This document shows positions 7,681 to 16,417 of a stretch of DNA of 64,000 nucleotides, piece by piece. The stretch covers positions 83,944 to 147,943 of the forward strand of contig JANQFR010000072.1 of the NCBI GenBank assembly GCA_028277745.1, read 5' to 3'. The notes under the pieces were generated by a model. The model ran no database searches. It saw only the letters and a program-made list of their open reading frames with translations, and was not told the origin of the DNA. The translations under genes and the position numbers were made by a program. Position 1 is the stretch's first letter. Each line of letters begins with the position of its first letter. The stretch comes from Phycisphaeraceae bacterium. Its GTDB lineage: Bacteria; Planctomycetota; Phycisphaerae; Phycisphaerales; Phycisphaeraceae.

Positions 7681-8514
7681 ATGAAGAAGCATCAAGGATT
7701 CACACTCATCGAATTGCTCGTGGTGATCAGCATTATTGCATTGTTGATCTCGATCCTGCTGCCCGCGCTGACCGCCGCGCGGAAAACGGCGCGGCAGATC
7801 ATGTCGAACACCCAGCTGCGCGGCATGCACCAGGGGATGGTCACGTTCGCCCAGGGGAACAACAGTTACTTCCCGGGCATCCAGTCCAGCGGCGATCAAT
7901 GGGTGGCGCGCACCGATAACCTTTCGGGCCTGTATGGCGGCACCGTCCAGGCGCGGTTCGCCCTGCTGGTCGAGGAAGGGTTCTTTTCGCCCGAGTACGC
8001 CATCCACCCCGCCGAGCCCGACGTGCGGGTCAAGCATGAGCCCTATGATTTGGGATCGGGCAACGTCTTTGATGTCGAGCACTATTCCTACGCCATGTTG
8101 GCCATCGCGGTTGAAAACAACCCCACCGAGACCAGGATGAAACCCAATCAGGGCGACATTGTGCGGACGGAGTGGCGGGATAACCTGGGCAGCCAATCCA
8201 TCATGCTCAGCGATCGCCTGATCGGCTGGGCCCCCCCTGGGCCGCAGTTGCTCGAGGGGCTGGAGGGCGTCTGGTCGGTCAGCGAGGGGGATGCGAAGTG
8301 GGGTGTGGTCTGGAACGACAACCACACCACGTTTGAAAGCACCCCGCTCTTCGAGACGAGGTACGGCAGGTTCCACAACTCCGCTGACAATCTCTACAGC
8401 CGCGGCTTGACCGTGAACGGCAATGTCCAATCACCTTCGGCTGCGCCCAGCCCCAACGACGGCGGCAACGCGTTCATGCCGTCGAACGACGCGCTCGGCC
8501 TGCTTCAGCAATAA
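7681..8514 (+). CDS. Pseudopilin-like protein with prepilin N-terminal methylation motif (locus A)
   Basis: 277 residues. The leader MKKHQG is followed by [16 protein letters not shown] and a hydrophobic helix, the substrate of a prepilin peptidase that cuts after Gly6 and methylates Phe7; Glu11 is the conserved +5 glutamate. The remainder is a soluble C-terminal domain of the large planctomycete DUF1559-like group, often found beside glycosidases. The H-x9-DG ending of many relatives is not clear here. It may be a pseudopilin of a type II-like secretion apparatus or an envelope-anchored accessory protein. The role is not established. Confidence 0.88.
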   Translation: MKKHQGFTLIELLVVISIIALLISILLPALTAARKTARQIMSNTQLRGMHQGMVTFAQGNNSYFPGIQSSGDQWVARTDNLSGLYGGTVQARFALLVEEGFFSPEYAIHPAEPDVRVKHEPYDLGSGNVFDVEHYSYAMLAIAVENNPTETRMKPNQGDIVRTEWRDNLGSQSIMLSDRLIGWAPPGPQLLEGLEGVWSVSEGDAKWGVVWNDNHTTFESTPLFETRYGRFHNSADNLYSRGLTVNGNVQSPSAAPSPNDGGNAFMPSNDALGLLQQ

Positions 8515-8703
8515 ACAATTTGCCCTGTTCAACAGATGGGAACCCGGTAGCCTTCATGATCCCGTCATCGACGCCATTTCCCAGCGTCGAAGTTTCGGGG
8601 GGAACCGGTTCGGAAACCGTTCTGCGATTGTCTTTGCTGCGATTTCATCATGGATGACCCCGCACGCCTCACACCGCCCGAGATCGGGCACGGATGCAAG
8701 CCG

Positions 8704-11328
8704 ATGCATCAAAACGTCGTGACTCTTTCACTGCTTTGTGTTTTCATGATCATGATGACCACCCACCCCATCGCCGGAGCAATGCCCGAACTGGATCGAT
8801 CACTTGGCGCCGCGACGGCGGCCGTTGAGGGTGACCGCCTGATCGTCAGCACCGGTCGGATTCAGCGTACCTGGCGGCTGACCGGCCGCGGGCTGGCGAC
8901 GGTCGGGCTGACCGACCTGCGTTCGGGGCGGCGGTGGGCCGACGCCGCCGCGACGGCCGACGCCGACTGGTCCTTCCCCGGCTTCATCGAGCCGGACGAT
9001 GAGGCGAAACTGGTTTCGCTGACCGCCGCCCCAGGCGACGACGACGGGTTTACCGGCGAGCACCTGGAGGTCGTCGCCGAGTTCGAGTATCCGTCCAGCG
9101 GCGCCGCCGTGCGCTATGTGGTGTGGGCTTACCCCGACGCCCCCGGTCTGCGCACCCAGCTTTTTGTGAAGCGGCTCGACGCCGAGGCGGGCGAGGTCGC
9201 GGCCGCGCCGGACCACCCGATGATCGAGGTCGTGACCGGCCGCGGATATATCGCCCCGGGCTCGGCCGAAGTGGCCGGTGAAGCGATGGCGTCGAACCTC
9301 AACCACGGGAAGTCGGTCGAGCTGCACGCCAAGGGATTGGACGCCAGGCGGCGGTACGTGCTGGGCCTGAGCTGGTGGGACTGGGGCGGCGCGGGTCGTG
9401 AGCAGCAGGTCCGTGTCACCAGCGTTGACGGCGAGACCGAATACACCATCATCCCCCCGACGGTGCTGCCCGCCTGGAAGGGGAAGGGGCAACGGCCCGC
9501 TGAGCTGACCGCCCCGGCGCCCGGCGAGGTCATGCTTGATGACACGTTCCGCGTTCTGATCGACAAGGTCTCGGGGGTCAACGCGAATGTCAGCGAGGTC
9601 TGGCTGTACGAATCCGTGGAAGACGATGCCGATGCCGACGCCATCCCGGTCGCCGGCCCGGCGGCGCGGATCGCGGCCATTGCCGCGAAGGCGCCGGCGG
9701 GGTATCGCCTGGCGGCTTATCTGAACGCGGGGGCGGATTACGCGCGTGTGTCACGGGACGACGCCCCAACCGCGCGGGTGGACTTCCTGCCGCTGGTTTC
9801 CAAAGGCGTTGTGCGTCGATACCTCGGTTACTTCAATGACATGCAGAACCGCAACCGGCCCGACACGCCGGTGCTCCGCGAGCAGGTTGAAGCCGGCTCG
9901 GTCGAGGGCGAGGAATCGGTGGGCTGGGCCAACATGGTCAGCATCGAGGACGGCGATGCCGGCGTGGTGGTTCTCAAGGAATCCCACAAGTGCGCCAACC
10001 AATCGGGCGTCGACACGGGGGCGTTTTTGCTGGACGACGCCGGGCTGCACAACACCGGCGCGGGCCGACCGCTGCACGCGGACACGTCGGATTTCCAATG
10101 GTGCTGGGCCAGCTGGTGCATCGTGTACGACGGCGGCGACCTCGGCCGACAGCTCGCGATCAAGGCGTTCGACCGCGCCCGCTACCCGGTCGACCTTAAG
10201 ACGGACATGCACATGTTCAGCGTGTTGTGGTACGACTCCAGCGAGGACCGCGGCCGATGGCACCGCGGCGGCAACTGGCAGGATGAGGTGTTGCGGGACA
10301 TGGCCGCCAACGCCGAGTTGGGGATCGACTGCGTGATCATCGATGACGGCTGGTACCACGGCAAGGACCGTAAGCAGTGGCGCGGATCGTGGCGGCCGCA
10401 TCCCGAGCCCTGGCCCAGCGGGTGGGCGCCCGCGGTGCAGAAGAAGCGGCAACTGGGTCTGGAGCTTGGGCTCTGGGGTATCGCTCAGCATATCTCGGCC
10501 GAGGACATGCTCTGGAACTGGCGGCAATTAGGCATGATCATCTTCAAGCTCGACTTTGCGGGCCTGGACACCCGGCGCGAGCTGGACGAGATGATCGACA
10601 AGTCGCGCGCCTTCGTCGCCGGCGCCGACCATACCGCCAACGTCCTCTGGGATAACACCGAGAACGCCCCGCGGTTCGGCTACTACTGGTTGCGCGAGAC
10701 GGGCGTGCTGCACAGCATGAACCGCAAGCACCTGCAGCCGGCCAAGGTCACCTATATCCCATGGATCACCCTCCGCGACATCTGGCTGCTGGGGAAGTAC
10801 CAGAACCTCAACCAGATCCTGCTGACCACCTGCATCCCCTCGCGCGTCAACCCCGACGCGTCTGACGCCCGGCGCCACGGCGCCGACTACGCCATGGCCA
10901 CGACCCTGATGGGCATCCCTCAGATTCAGGCCAGCGTCCGCGACTATTCCAGCGACGAAAAGCGACAACTCCAGCGCCTGATCCCCGTCTACAAGCAGCA
11001 TCGGGAAGCGATTTTCACCAGTTATGTCGTTCCGATCGGCGACGAACCCAGCAACCGCAGCTGGACCGGCTTCCAGGCCCTGCGCCCCGACCGCGATGAT
11101 GGGCGCCTTCTCATCTTCCGTGAACTCCACAATGACCAGCCCGAAGCCACGTTGAAGCTCGAGGGCGTCGCGGGGCGGACGCTGACCATCACCGACCTGC
11201 TCAGCGGACGGAGCCGCGACGTGACGGCGTCGGCCTCCGGCGAGGTGATGTTCGAGATCCCCGAGGCGCCGGGATTTCTTTTTCTCTCCTATGAAATCAA
11301 ATCGTCAACCGAACGGATCGCCAACTGA
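8704..11328 (+). CDS. Secreted GH36-like (clan GH-D) glycosidase
   Basis: 874 residues from the ATG at 8704, chosen because a signal peptide starts there (VVTLSLLCVFMIMMTT, cut near AGA); an in-frame ATG at 8650 would add 18 residues. The N-terminal 500 residues form the beta-sandwich typical of large GH36-type enzymes. The TIM barrel contains CVIIDDGWYHG (about residues 543-553) and IIFKLDFAGL, whose Asp617 is in the position of the clan GH-D nucleophile (KxD). A WDNTENAPRFGYYW segment follows. The general acid is not assigned. Alpha-galactosidase or a related alpha-glycosidase activity is likely. Its stop overlaps a possible upstream ATG (11328) of the GH16 gene, so translation may be coupled. 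Confidence 0.82.
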   Translation: MHQNVVTLSLLCVFMIMMTTHPIAGAMPELDRSLGAATAAVEGDRLIVSTGRIQRTWRLTGRGLATVGLTDLRSGRRWADAAATADADWSFPGFIEPDDEAKLVSLTAAPGDDDGFTGEHLEVVAEFEYPSSGAAVRYVVWAYPDAPGLRTQLFVKRLDAEAGEVAAAPDHPMIEVVTGRGYIAPGSAEVAGEAMASNLNHGKSVELHAKGLDARRRYVLGLSWWDWGGAGREQQVRVTSVDGETEYTIIPPTVLPAWKGKGQRPAELTAPAPGEVMLDDTFRVLIDKVSGVNANVSEVWLYESVEDDADADAIPVAGPAARIAAIAAKAPAGYRLAAYLNAGADYARVSRDDAPTARVDFLPLVSKGVVRRYLGYFNDMQNRNRPDTPVLREQVEAGSVEGEESVGWANMVSIEDGDAGVVVLKESHKCANQSGVDTGAFLLDDAGLHNTGAGRPLHADTSDFQWCWASWCIVYDGGDLGRQLAIKAFDRARYPVDLKTDMHMFSVLWYDSSEDRGRWHRGGNWQDEVLRDMAANAELGIDCVIIDDGWYHGKDRKQWRGSWRPHPEPWPSGWAPAVQKKRQLGLELGLWGIAQHISAEDMLWNWRQLGMIIFKLDFAGLDTRRELDEMIDKSRAFVAGADHTANVLWDNTENAPRFGYYWLRETGVLHSMNRKHLQPAKVTYIPWITLRDIWLLGKYQNLNQILLTTCIPSRVNPDASDARRHGADYAMATTLMGIPQIQASVRDYSSDEKRQLQRLIPVYKQHREAIFTSYVVPIGDEPSNRSWTGFQALRPDRDDGRLLIFRELHNDQPEATLKLEGVAGRTLTITDLLSGRSRDVTASASGEVMFEIPEAPGFLFLSYEIKSSTERIAN

Positions 11329-11363
11329 TGAATGGAAAACCGCAACACGTCAAGGACCCATCG

Positions 11364-12224
11364 ATGAAGTTCACCCTACCCCTGATCGGATGTCTGATGA
11401 CCCTCTCAATCGCCACCGCGACTCCGCCAAAAGAACAGCCGCCGCAATACCCGGGATATGAACTCGTCTGGAGCGACGAGTTCAACGTCGATGGGCCGCC
11501 CAATCCCGACAACTGGTCTTTCGCGGAGGGCTTCATCCGTAACCGGGAAGACCAGTGGTATCAATCGGACAACGCGATCTGCAAGAATGGATACCTCATC
11601 ATCGAAGCCCGCCGGGAGCGGCGTCCCAATCCGAATTACGAACCGGGCAGCAAGAGCTGGAAGACCAACCGGTCGCATATCGAGTACACCTCTTCGATCC
11701 TCAGCACGCGGCGTCATCACCAGTGGACCTTCGGCCGGTTCGAGATCCGCGGCAAAATCGATATCGGCCCCGGGCTCTGGCCCGCGATCTGGACCCTCGG
11801 CACGGCGCGCGAATGGCCGGGGTGCGGCGAGATCGACATCATGGAATACTACCGCGGCAAGATCCTCGCCAACGCCGCCTGGGCCAAGGCCGAACGTTGG
11901 AAAGGCCATTGGGATGCGGTCGCCATCCCCGTGGAAGACCTACCCAACGCCAAGGGCTGGGCGGATCGCTTCCACGTCTGGCGGATGGATTGGGACGAAG
12001 AGGCGATCAAGATTTATGTCGACGGATACCTGCTTAACACGATCGAGCTTCACAAGACCATTAATGACACCAAAGACAAGGCCAACCCGTTCCACGAGCC
12101 GCATTACCTGCTGCTCAACCTGGCGATCGGTGGGAACAACGGAGGAGACCCGTCAAGGACCAGGTTCCCCAAGCGTTTCGTCGTGGACTGGGTGCGCGTG
12201 TATCAGAAGACCGATGACGAGTAA
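11364..12224 (+). CDS. Secreted GH16 endo-glycanase (laminarinase/agarase/carrageenase type)
   Basis: 286 residues. The ATG at 11364 is preferred: AAGGA lies 8 bases upstream and it begins a signal peptide (MKFTLPLIGCLMTLSIATA). The ATG at 11328, overlapping the previous stop (TGATG), is the alternative. GYELVWSDEFN opens a GH16 jelly roll, and the catalytic EIDIME motif has Glu156 (nucleophile), Asp158 and Glu161 (acid/base). The extra residue in ExDxxE indicates the beta-bulge subgroup (laminarinases, agarases, carrageenases) rather than lichenases. With a GH36-like enzyme upstream, a galactan or algal polysaccharide substrate is plausible but not proven. Confidence 0.92.
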   Translation: MKFTLPLIGCLMTLSIATATPPKEQPPQYPGYELVWSDEFNVDGPPNPDNWSFAEGFIRNREDQWYQSDNAICKNGYLIIEARRERRPNPNYEPGSKSWKTNRSHIEYTSSILSTRRHHQWTFGRFEIRGKIDIGPGLWPAIWTLGTAREWPGCGEIDIMEYYRGKILANAAWAKAERWKGHWDAVAIPVEDLPNAKGWADRFHVWRMDWDEEAIKIYVDGYLLNTIELHKTINDTKDKANPFHEPHYLLLNLAIGGNNGGDPSRTRFPKRFVVDWVRVYQKTDDE

Positions 12225-12270
12225 TCACGGCGGACGGCCGCACGCCGCGAGCGACACGGCCGGTCTGGCG

Positions 12271-13173
12271 TCACGGCGCCGACTCATGTCGGATACAAGG
12301 CTCGCCGCCTGACCACTGTTGGCGGAAGGCGGTCGGGGGCAGGCCGTAGGCCTGGCGGAAGCGGCGGGCGAAGTAATTCTGGTCGAACAGCCCGACGGCG
12401 GCGCCGATCTCGCCCACCGGGCGGTCATCGGCCAGCAGCAGCGTGGCGGCCCGCTCGATGCGGTGACGATTCAGGAACGCCATCGGCGGTTCGCCGATGG
12501 CTCGTCGAAACAACCGGGACAGATGAGACTTTTCGACGCCCGCCGCCGTTGCGAGGTCGTCGAGCGTCCACTCCCGGGCCAGGTCGTCGAGGAGGCGTTC
12601 GATCGCGCGCTCCACCACGAGTGGCGTCCGCCTCGGCGCCGGGGCGTCGTCCGCGGGCCAGGCGTCGCGCAAGGCCGCCAGCAGCAGGCAGAAGGTAGCG
12701 AGGACCCGCAGCGGGTCGCCCCGTTCGGCGCTGGCTTCCAAGTCGGCCAGCCGACGCATCACCACGCGGCAGGCGCCCTCCGCAAGCCGCTGCTTGGCCA
12801 CGCCCGTCCCACAGCGGCGCCATGGGCCGGCCCACACCAGCCGCTGCACGACCGGGTCCGCCATCGACCAGCCCAGGTGCGTGGCGGCGGCGGACGACGC
12901 AAGACCGCAGTTGCCGACCACCAGTCGGCGACAGCCCTCGTAGGCGTGCCACGTGCCCGGCCGGATCAGGAGCACATCGCCCCGCGACAACGGGACCGCC
13001 CCGGCGAAACCGCGGTGCGTCCCGGTCCCGCCCGCGATGACCGCGATCTCGATGAAATCATGGTCGTGGGCGGCGACGTCTCCGGTGATCGAAACCCGGT
13101 TGGCGAAAGTGACCGCGCCGGGCGTCGATGAGTAACGGGCGAAGCTGAGCGTGGTCGGTTCGGGGTGGGCCAT
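12271..13173 (-). CDS. AraC family transcriptional regulator
   Basis: 300 residues. The N-terminal cupin senses a ligand (HDHDFIEIAVIAGGTGTH, then LSRGDVLLIRPGTWHAY). The C-terminal third has two helix-turn-helix units: WTLDDLATAAGVEKSHLSRLF and PVGEIGAAVGLFDQNYFARRF, followed by the usual GLPPTAFRQQ. It is divergent from the PhyH/URO-D pair across 108 bases, so it probably activates that operon in response to a small sugar or related metabolite. Convergent with the GH16 gene, with 46 bases between stops. Confidence 0.93.
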   Translation of the reverse strand: MAHPEPTTLSFARYSSTPGAVTFANRVSITGDVAAHDHDFIEIAVIAGGTGTHRGFAGAVPLSRGDVLLIRPGTWHAYEGCRRLVVGNCGLASSAAATHLGWSMADPVVQRLVWAGPWRRCGTGVAKQRLAEGACRVVMRRLADLEASAERGDPLRVLATFCLLLAALRDAWPADDAPAPRRTPLVVERAIERLLDDLAREWTLDDLATAAGVEKSHLSRLFRRAIGEPPMAFLNRHRIERAATLLLADDRPVGEIGAAVGLFDQNYFARRFRQAYGLPPTAFRQQWSGGEPCIRHESAP

Positions 13174-13281
13174 CGATACCTCAGGATACCACGATTGTGC
13201 TAATTCCGGATCAGCCCGAGGCTAACAGATTTCTCGCCGAGCATATAGAGTGATGCGGGTATCCACTTTGGAGAAGCTGAA

Positions 13282-14085
13282 ATGAGCACTCATACGCTTG
13301 ATGAAATCGACACGATCGTGACCGGCGATCATGTGGAAGCGTACCGGCGTGACGGTTTTGTCCGGGTCCGCGGGTTGTTTGAACGCCGGGACGCCTTGGC
13401 GTGGGGGCAGGCGGCCCTGGCGTACGCCCGGTCGCACCGCGACGTCTCCGGCGTCGCGTCGATCTTTTCCCAGCACGTCAACGCCTGGCGTGACGATGAG
13501 GCGGTCGCCGCGTTGACGCGAAACCCCCGCGTCGGGCTGGCCGCCGAACGTCTGGCGGGGGCGCCGCTGCGCTTATGGCACGATCAGGTCCTCATCAAGG
13601 CCCCGCGCAAAAGCGCCGCCACCGAGTTTCACCAGGATCAACCGTACTGGCCGCACGCTGATTCGCCGAACCCGATCTCCATGTGGATCGCGCTGGTCGA
13701 TGTGCCGGTCGAGCGGGGCTGCATGACGTTCATCCCCGGGTCGCACCGGCGAACGGACCTGCCCCGCCAAGTGCTCTCGGACGCGGAAAGCCTGTTCTCC
13801 TATTGCGAAGACCTGCGATGGGAGCCGCGGGTGACGCTGCCGCTGCGGGCCGGGGATTGCACGTTTCACCACGGCCGCTGCGCCCACATGGCCACGCCTA
13901 ACCAGACGGACGAACCGCGCGTCGCGCATGTGGTCATCTTCATGGACGCCACGACGGTCTACACCGGGGCGCCCCACATCGTCACCGACCCGCTCGGGCT
14001 CAAGCCGGGGGCCGGTTTCCCCGACACGGTGTTCCCCCCGGTCCAACCGGTTGCCGCAGGCGCCGCGAAGGAGGGCGAAGCCTGA
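13282..14085 (+). CDS. Phytanoyl-CoA dioxygenase (PhyH) family protein
   Basis: 267 residues. The Fe(II)/2-oxoglutarate dioxygenase triad is visible as HxD in TEFHQDQPYW (His and Asp) and a distal His in the FHHGRCAHMA segment; GCMTFIPGSHR is the family signature before it. Enzymes of this group hydroxylate small molecules. The start has GGAGAA 7 bases upstream. Eight bases separate it from the URO-D gene, so the two form an operon, which in planctomycetes and related phyla often sits in catabolic loci. Substrate unknown. Confidence 0.92.
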   Translation: MSTHTLDEIDTIVTGDHVEAYRRDGFVRVRGLFERRDALAWGQAALAYARSHRDVSGVASIFSQHVNAWRDDEAVAALTRNPRVGLAAERLAGAPLRLWHDQVLIKAPRKSAATEFHQDQPYWPHADSPNPISMWIALVDVPVERGCMTFIPGSHRRTDLPRQVLSDAESLFSYCEDLRWEPRVTLPLRAGDCTFHHGRCAHMATPNQTDEPRVAHVVIFMDATTVYTGAPHIVTDPLGLKPGAGFPDTVFPPVQPVAAGAAKEGEA

Positions 14086-14093
14086 TTACCCGG

Positions 14094-15215
14094 ATGACCC
14101 ATCGCGAACGTTTGACCCACGTGATGGCGTACCGGTCGGTCGACCGCGTCCCGAACTGGGAGGCGGGCGCGTGGCCTCAGACGGTCCGGCGTTGGCGCGC
14201 CGAATCGGCCGAAGCCCGGGAGCTGCCCGCCGACTGGTTCCCCGGCTGCCCGGCGCTCGGGCTGGACCGGCGGCAGTTCATCCCCTTCAACGGGCAGGCG
14301 GTTCCGCCGTTTGCTCGTGAGGTGCTCGAAGAAGACGAGCACACCCAGGTGGTGCGTGATGAACTGGGCCGGGTCCGCCGCGCGCTCAAGGACGGCGCCG
14401 TGGGCGAAGCGCGGGTGTCGATGGATACCTACCTGCGGTTTGCCGTGCAGGACATGGACGATTGGCGGCGGGTCAAACGGCGGTTTACCCCAGGCGATCC
14501 GCGGCGTTACTCGGGCGGCGGCGCGCCCGCCAACGGCGACGGGACGACCGACGCGGACCCGGTGATCTTCGGGCCCAACACGCAGACCAAGGGCTTCTAT
14601 TGGATCGCCCGCGACCTGCTCGGCACCGAAGGGCTTTCCTACGCATGGTACGACCAGCCTCAGCTCATGGAAGACATGATGACGTTCTGGGGCGACTTCC
14701 TGATCGAGTCGATGCGGCCCGTGCTGCAAGCGCGATCCGTGGATTACATCTGCCTGGCCGAAGACCTCGCGATGAGAAGCGGGCCGTTGCTCGGGCCCGA
14801 CACGTATCGCCGCTTCATCTACCCGCATCTGCAACGCGTCATCGGGTTCGCGAAAACCCACGGCGTGCGGTATGTCTGCATCGACACCGACGGCAACCCC
14901 GAGCCGCTGATCCCGATGATGCTCGACGCGGGCGTCGACGCGCTGTGGCCGCTGGAGCGGACCGCCGACCAGGACCCGGCGCGGCTGCGCCAGACGTTCG
15001 GCCGATCCCTTCGGCTCTGGGGCGGCGTCGACAAACGCGCCCTCGCGCAGAGCCCGGCGGCCATCGACGCCCACCTCCGCACACTCCGCCCGCTCATCGA
15101 AGACGGCGGGTACATCCCGACCGTGGACCACACCGTCCCCCCTGATGTCAGTTGGTCGAACTTCCAGCACTACCTGAAACAGAAAGACAGGTTGCTCAAT
15201 GGCGAGTTCGGCTGA
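14094..15215 (+). CDS. Uroporphyrinogen decarboxylase-fold (URO-D/MtaA-like) protein
   Basis: 373 residues with the URO-D fold: MTHRERLTHVMAYRSVDRVPNWE at the N-terminus, a central YICLAEDLAMRSGPLLGP, VCIDTDGNPEPLIP and the late LWGGVDKRAL. These features, and the divergence from HemE, fit the corrinoid-methyltransferase-like branch rather than heme synthesis. Members demethylate small substrates together with a corrinoid protein, but no corrinoid partner is in the window. It is cotranscribed with the PhyH gene and probably under the divergent AraC regulator. Confidence 0.85.
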   Translation: MTHRERLTHVMAYRSVDRVPNWEAGAWPQTVRRWRAESAEARELPADWFPGCPALGLDRRQFIPFNGQAVPPFAREVLEEDEHTQVVRDELGRVRRALKDGAVGEARVSMDTYLRFAVQDMDDWRRVKRRFTPGDPRRYSGGGAPANGDGTTDADPVIFGPNTQTKGFYWIARDLLGTEGLSYAWYDQPQLMEDMMTFWGDFLIESMRPVLQARSVDYICLAEDLAMRSGPLLGPDTYRRFIYPHLQRVIGFAKTHGVRYVCIDTDGNPEPLIPMMLDAGVDALWPLERTADQDPARLRQTFGRSLRLWGGVDKRALAQSPAAIDAHLRTLRPLIEDGGYIPTVDHTVPPDVSWSNFQHYLKQKDRLLNGEFG

Positions 15216-15259
15216 AGGGTGTGTGTACAGGAGAAGTCAGTAGACGCCGCTAGCGCTGG

Positions 15260-15283
15260 AGCCCCGCATACGCATGCGGGGCT
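15260..15283. repeat. REP-like palindrome (second copy), terminator position
   Basis: Identical to the palindrome at 3181-3204 except for one base near the centre (CATACG for CATGCG). It sits 45 bases after the URO-D stop and faces the convergent manA gene, so it probably serves as a terminator. Confidence 0.8.
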
Positions 15284-15318
15284 TAGGTGCTACGGCGATC
15301 GCTTGATCGCTATTTAGC

Positions 15319-15336
15319 CGCGGGGCTTGCCCCGCG
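15319..15336 (-). terminator. GC-rich hairpin after manA
   Basis: CGCGGGGC, TT, GCCCCGCG: a perfect 8-bp stem with a 2-base loop, one base past the manA stop codon. It lacks a strong T-run in either direction, but its position between convergent genes suggests termination or 3'-end protection. Confidence 0.55.
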
Positions 15337-15337
15337 C

Positions 15338-16417
15338 TCACCCGCCGGGCGGGAAGACCAGCAAGACTTCGCAAGGCTGCTGGGATGCGAGCGTAAGCCG
15401 GTCGGTGTGGTGCGCGATCAGGAACCGATCGCCGACGCGGAAGGGCTGGCGGCAGTCGCCCGCCGTCAGGTGGCCGCTGCCTCGGGTGATCAGCGCCGCG
15501 GCGAAGGTATCGAACGCGAGGCTGGCGGCCGCTTGCGTGCGCCAGCGCTGGACGACAAAGCAAGGGGTTTGCCGCGCGTCGATCAGGCTTTCGAGTCGCC
15601 CGGTTGACCCGTCGTCGATCAGCAGGCGGGGGCTGGCGAAGCAGCGTTCCGCCAGAGCGTCGGCGGTCAACGGGGCAAAGTCCATCAGATCGATGGCCAG
15701 GTCGACGCTGTGCCCCATGAACCGCGCCGACTCGGGCAGGACGTAGCCGCCGCGTTCGAACTCGAGGCGGACAACCAGGTCGCTGGGCTCCATCACTTCG
15801 AGCATGAGCACCCCTTCGCCGATGGCGTGGGGCAGGCCGCCGGGGACGACGAACGCGTCGCCCGGCTTGACCAACACCTTGTCGAACGGCGCGAGCAACG
15901 CGGTTTCGTCCTGTTCCAGGATGGCCCGGCGGTAAGCCTCGGGCTCGGGCGGGCGTTGGAACCCGAGATAGATGTACGGCTCAGCGACCTCGGGCCGGGT
16001 GGCGAGGATGACGTAACCCTCGGCCTTGCCGTGCGGCTTGCCGAGGTGTTGCCGGGCGTAGGCGGCCGTGGGATGGGCCTGGATGTGCAGGCGGATGGAC
16101 GAATCGAGAAGCTTGGCGAGAAAACCGAGCTCCGGCCCGAAGCGGCCGACGTGGTCGGCGCCAAGCAGGGCGTCGGGGAAACGGCGAAGCAGGTCGCGCA
16201 GCGGCGTGGATCGGCCGTCGAGACGGGCGCGGGTCAAGCCCTCGCCCTCGGGGCGGGCGACCGGGTTGGCGGCGGGCGTGGTTGAGGCGAGCCAGTCTTC
16301 GGGGAACGGCCCGTCGGTCGCGGGCTCGATGCCGAGGAGGCGGTCAAGCTCCCTGCCGCCGCGGTAGGTCCGCCAGACGCGCTGGGGCTCGAGGGGGATG
16401 ATCGGCGGCGGCGTCAT
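15338..16417 (-). CDS. manA: Class I mannose-6-phosphate isomerase
   Basis: 359 residues. The type I phosphomannose isomerase zinc ligands are present: Gln113 and His115 (HIQAHPT), Glu133 (GKAEGY) and His197 (GGLPHAIGEG). It interconverts mannose-6-phosphate and fructose-6-phosphate in the cytoplasm. The ATG overlaps the stop of the GH42-like gene by 4 bases (ATGA), so it is the last gene of the locus B operon. This suggests that the polysaccharide handled by locus B releases mannose or a related hexose. A GC hairpin follows the stop. Confidence 0.9.
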   Translation of the reverse strand: MTPPPIIPLEPQRVWRTYRGGRELDRLLGIEPATDGPFPEDWLASTTPAANPVARPEGEGLTRARLDGRSTPLRDLLRRFPDALLGADHVGRFGPELGFLAKLLDSSIRLHIQAHPTAAYARQHLGKPHGKAEGYVILATRPEVAEPYIYLGFQRPPEPEAYRRAILEQDETALLAPFDKVLVKPGDAFVVPGGLPHAIGEGVLMLEVMEPSDLVVRLEFERGGYVLPESARFMGHSVDLAIDLMDFAPLTADALAERCFASPRLLIDDGSTGRLESLIDARQTPCFVVQRWRTQAAASLAFDTFAAALITRGSGHLTAGDCRQPFRVGDRFLIAHHTDRLTLASQQPCEVLLVFPPGG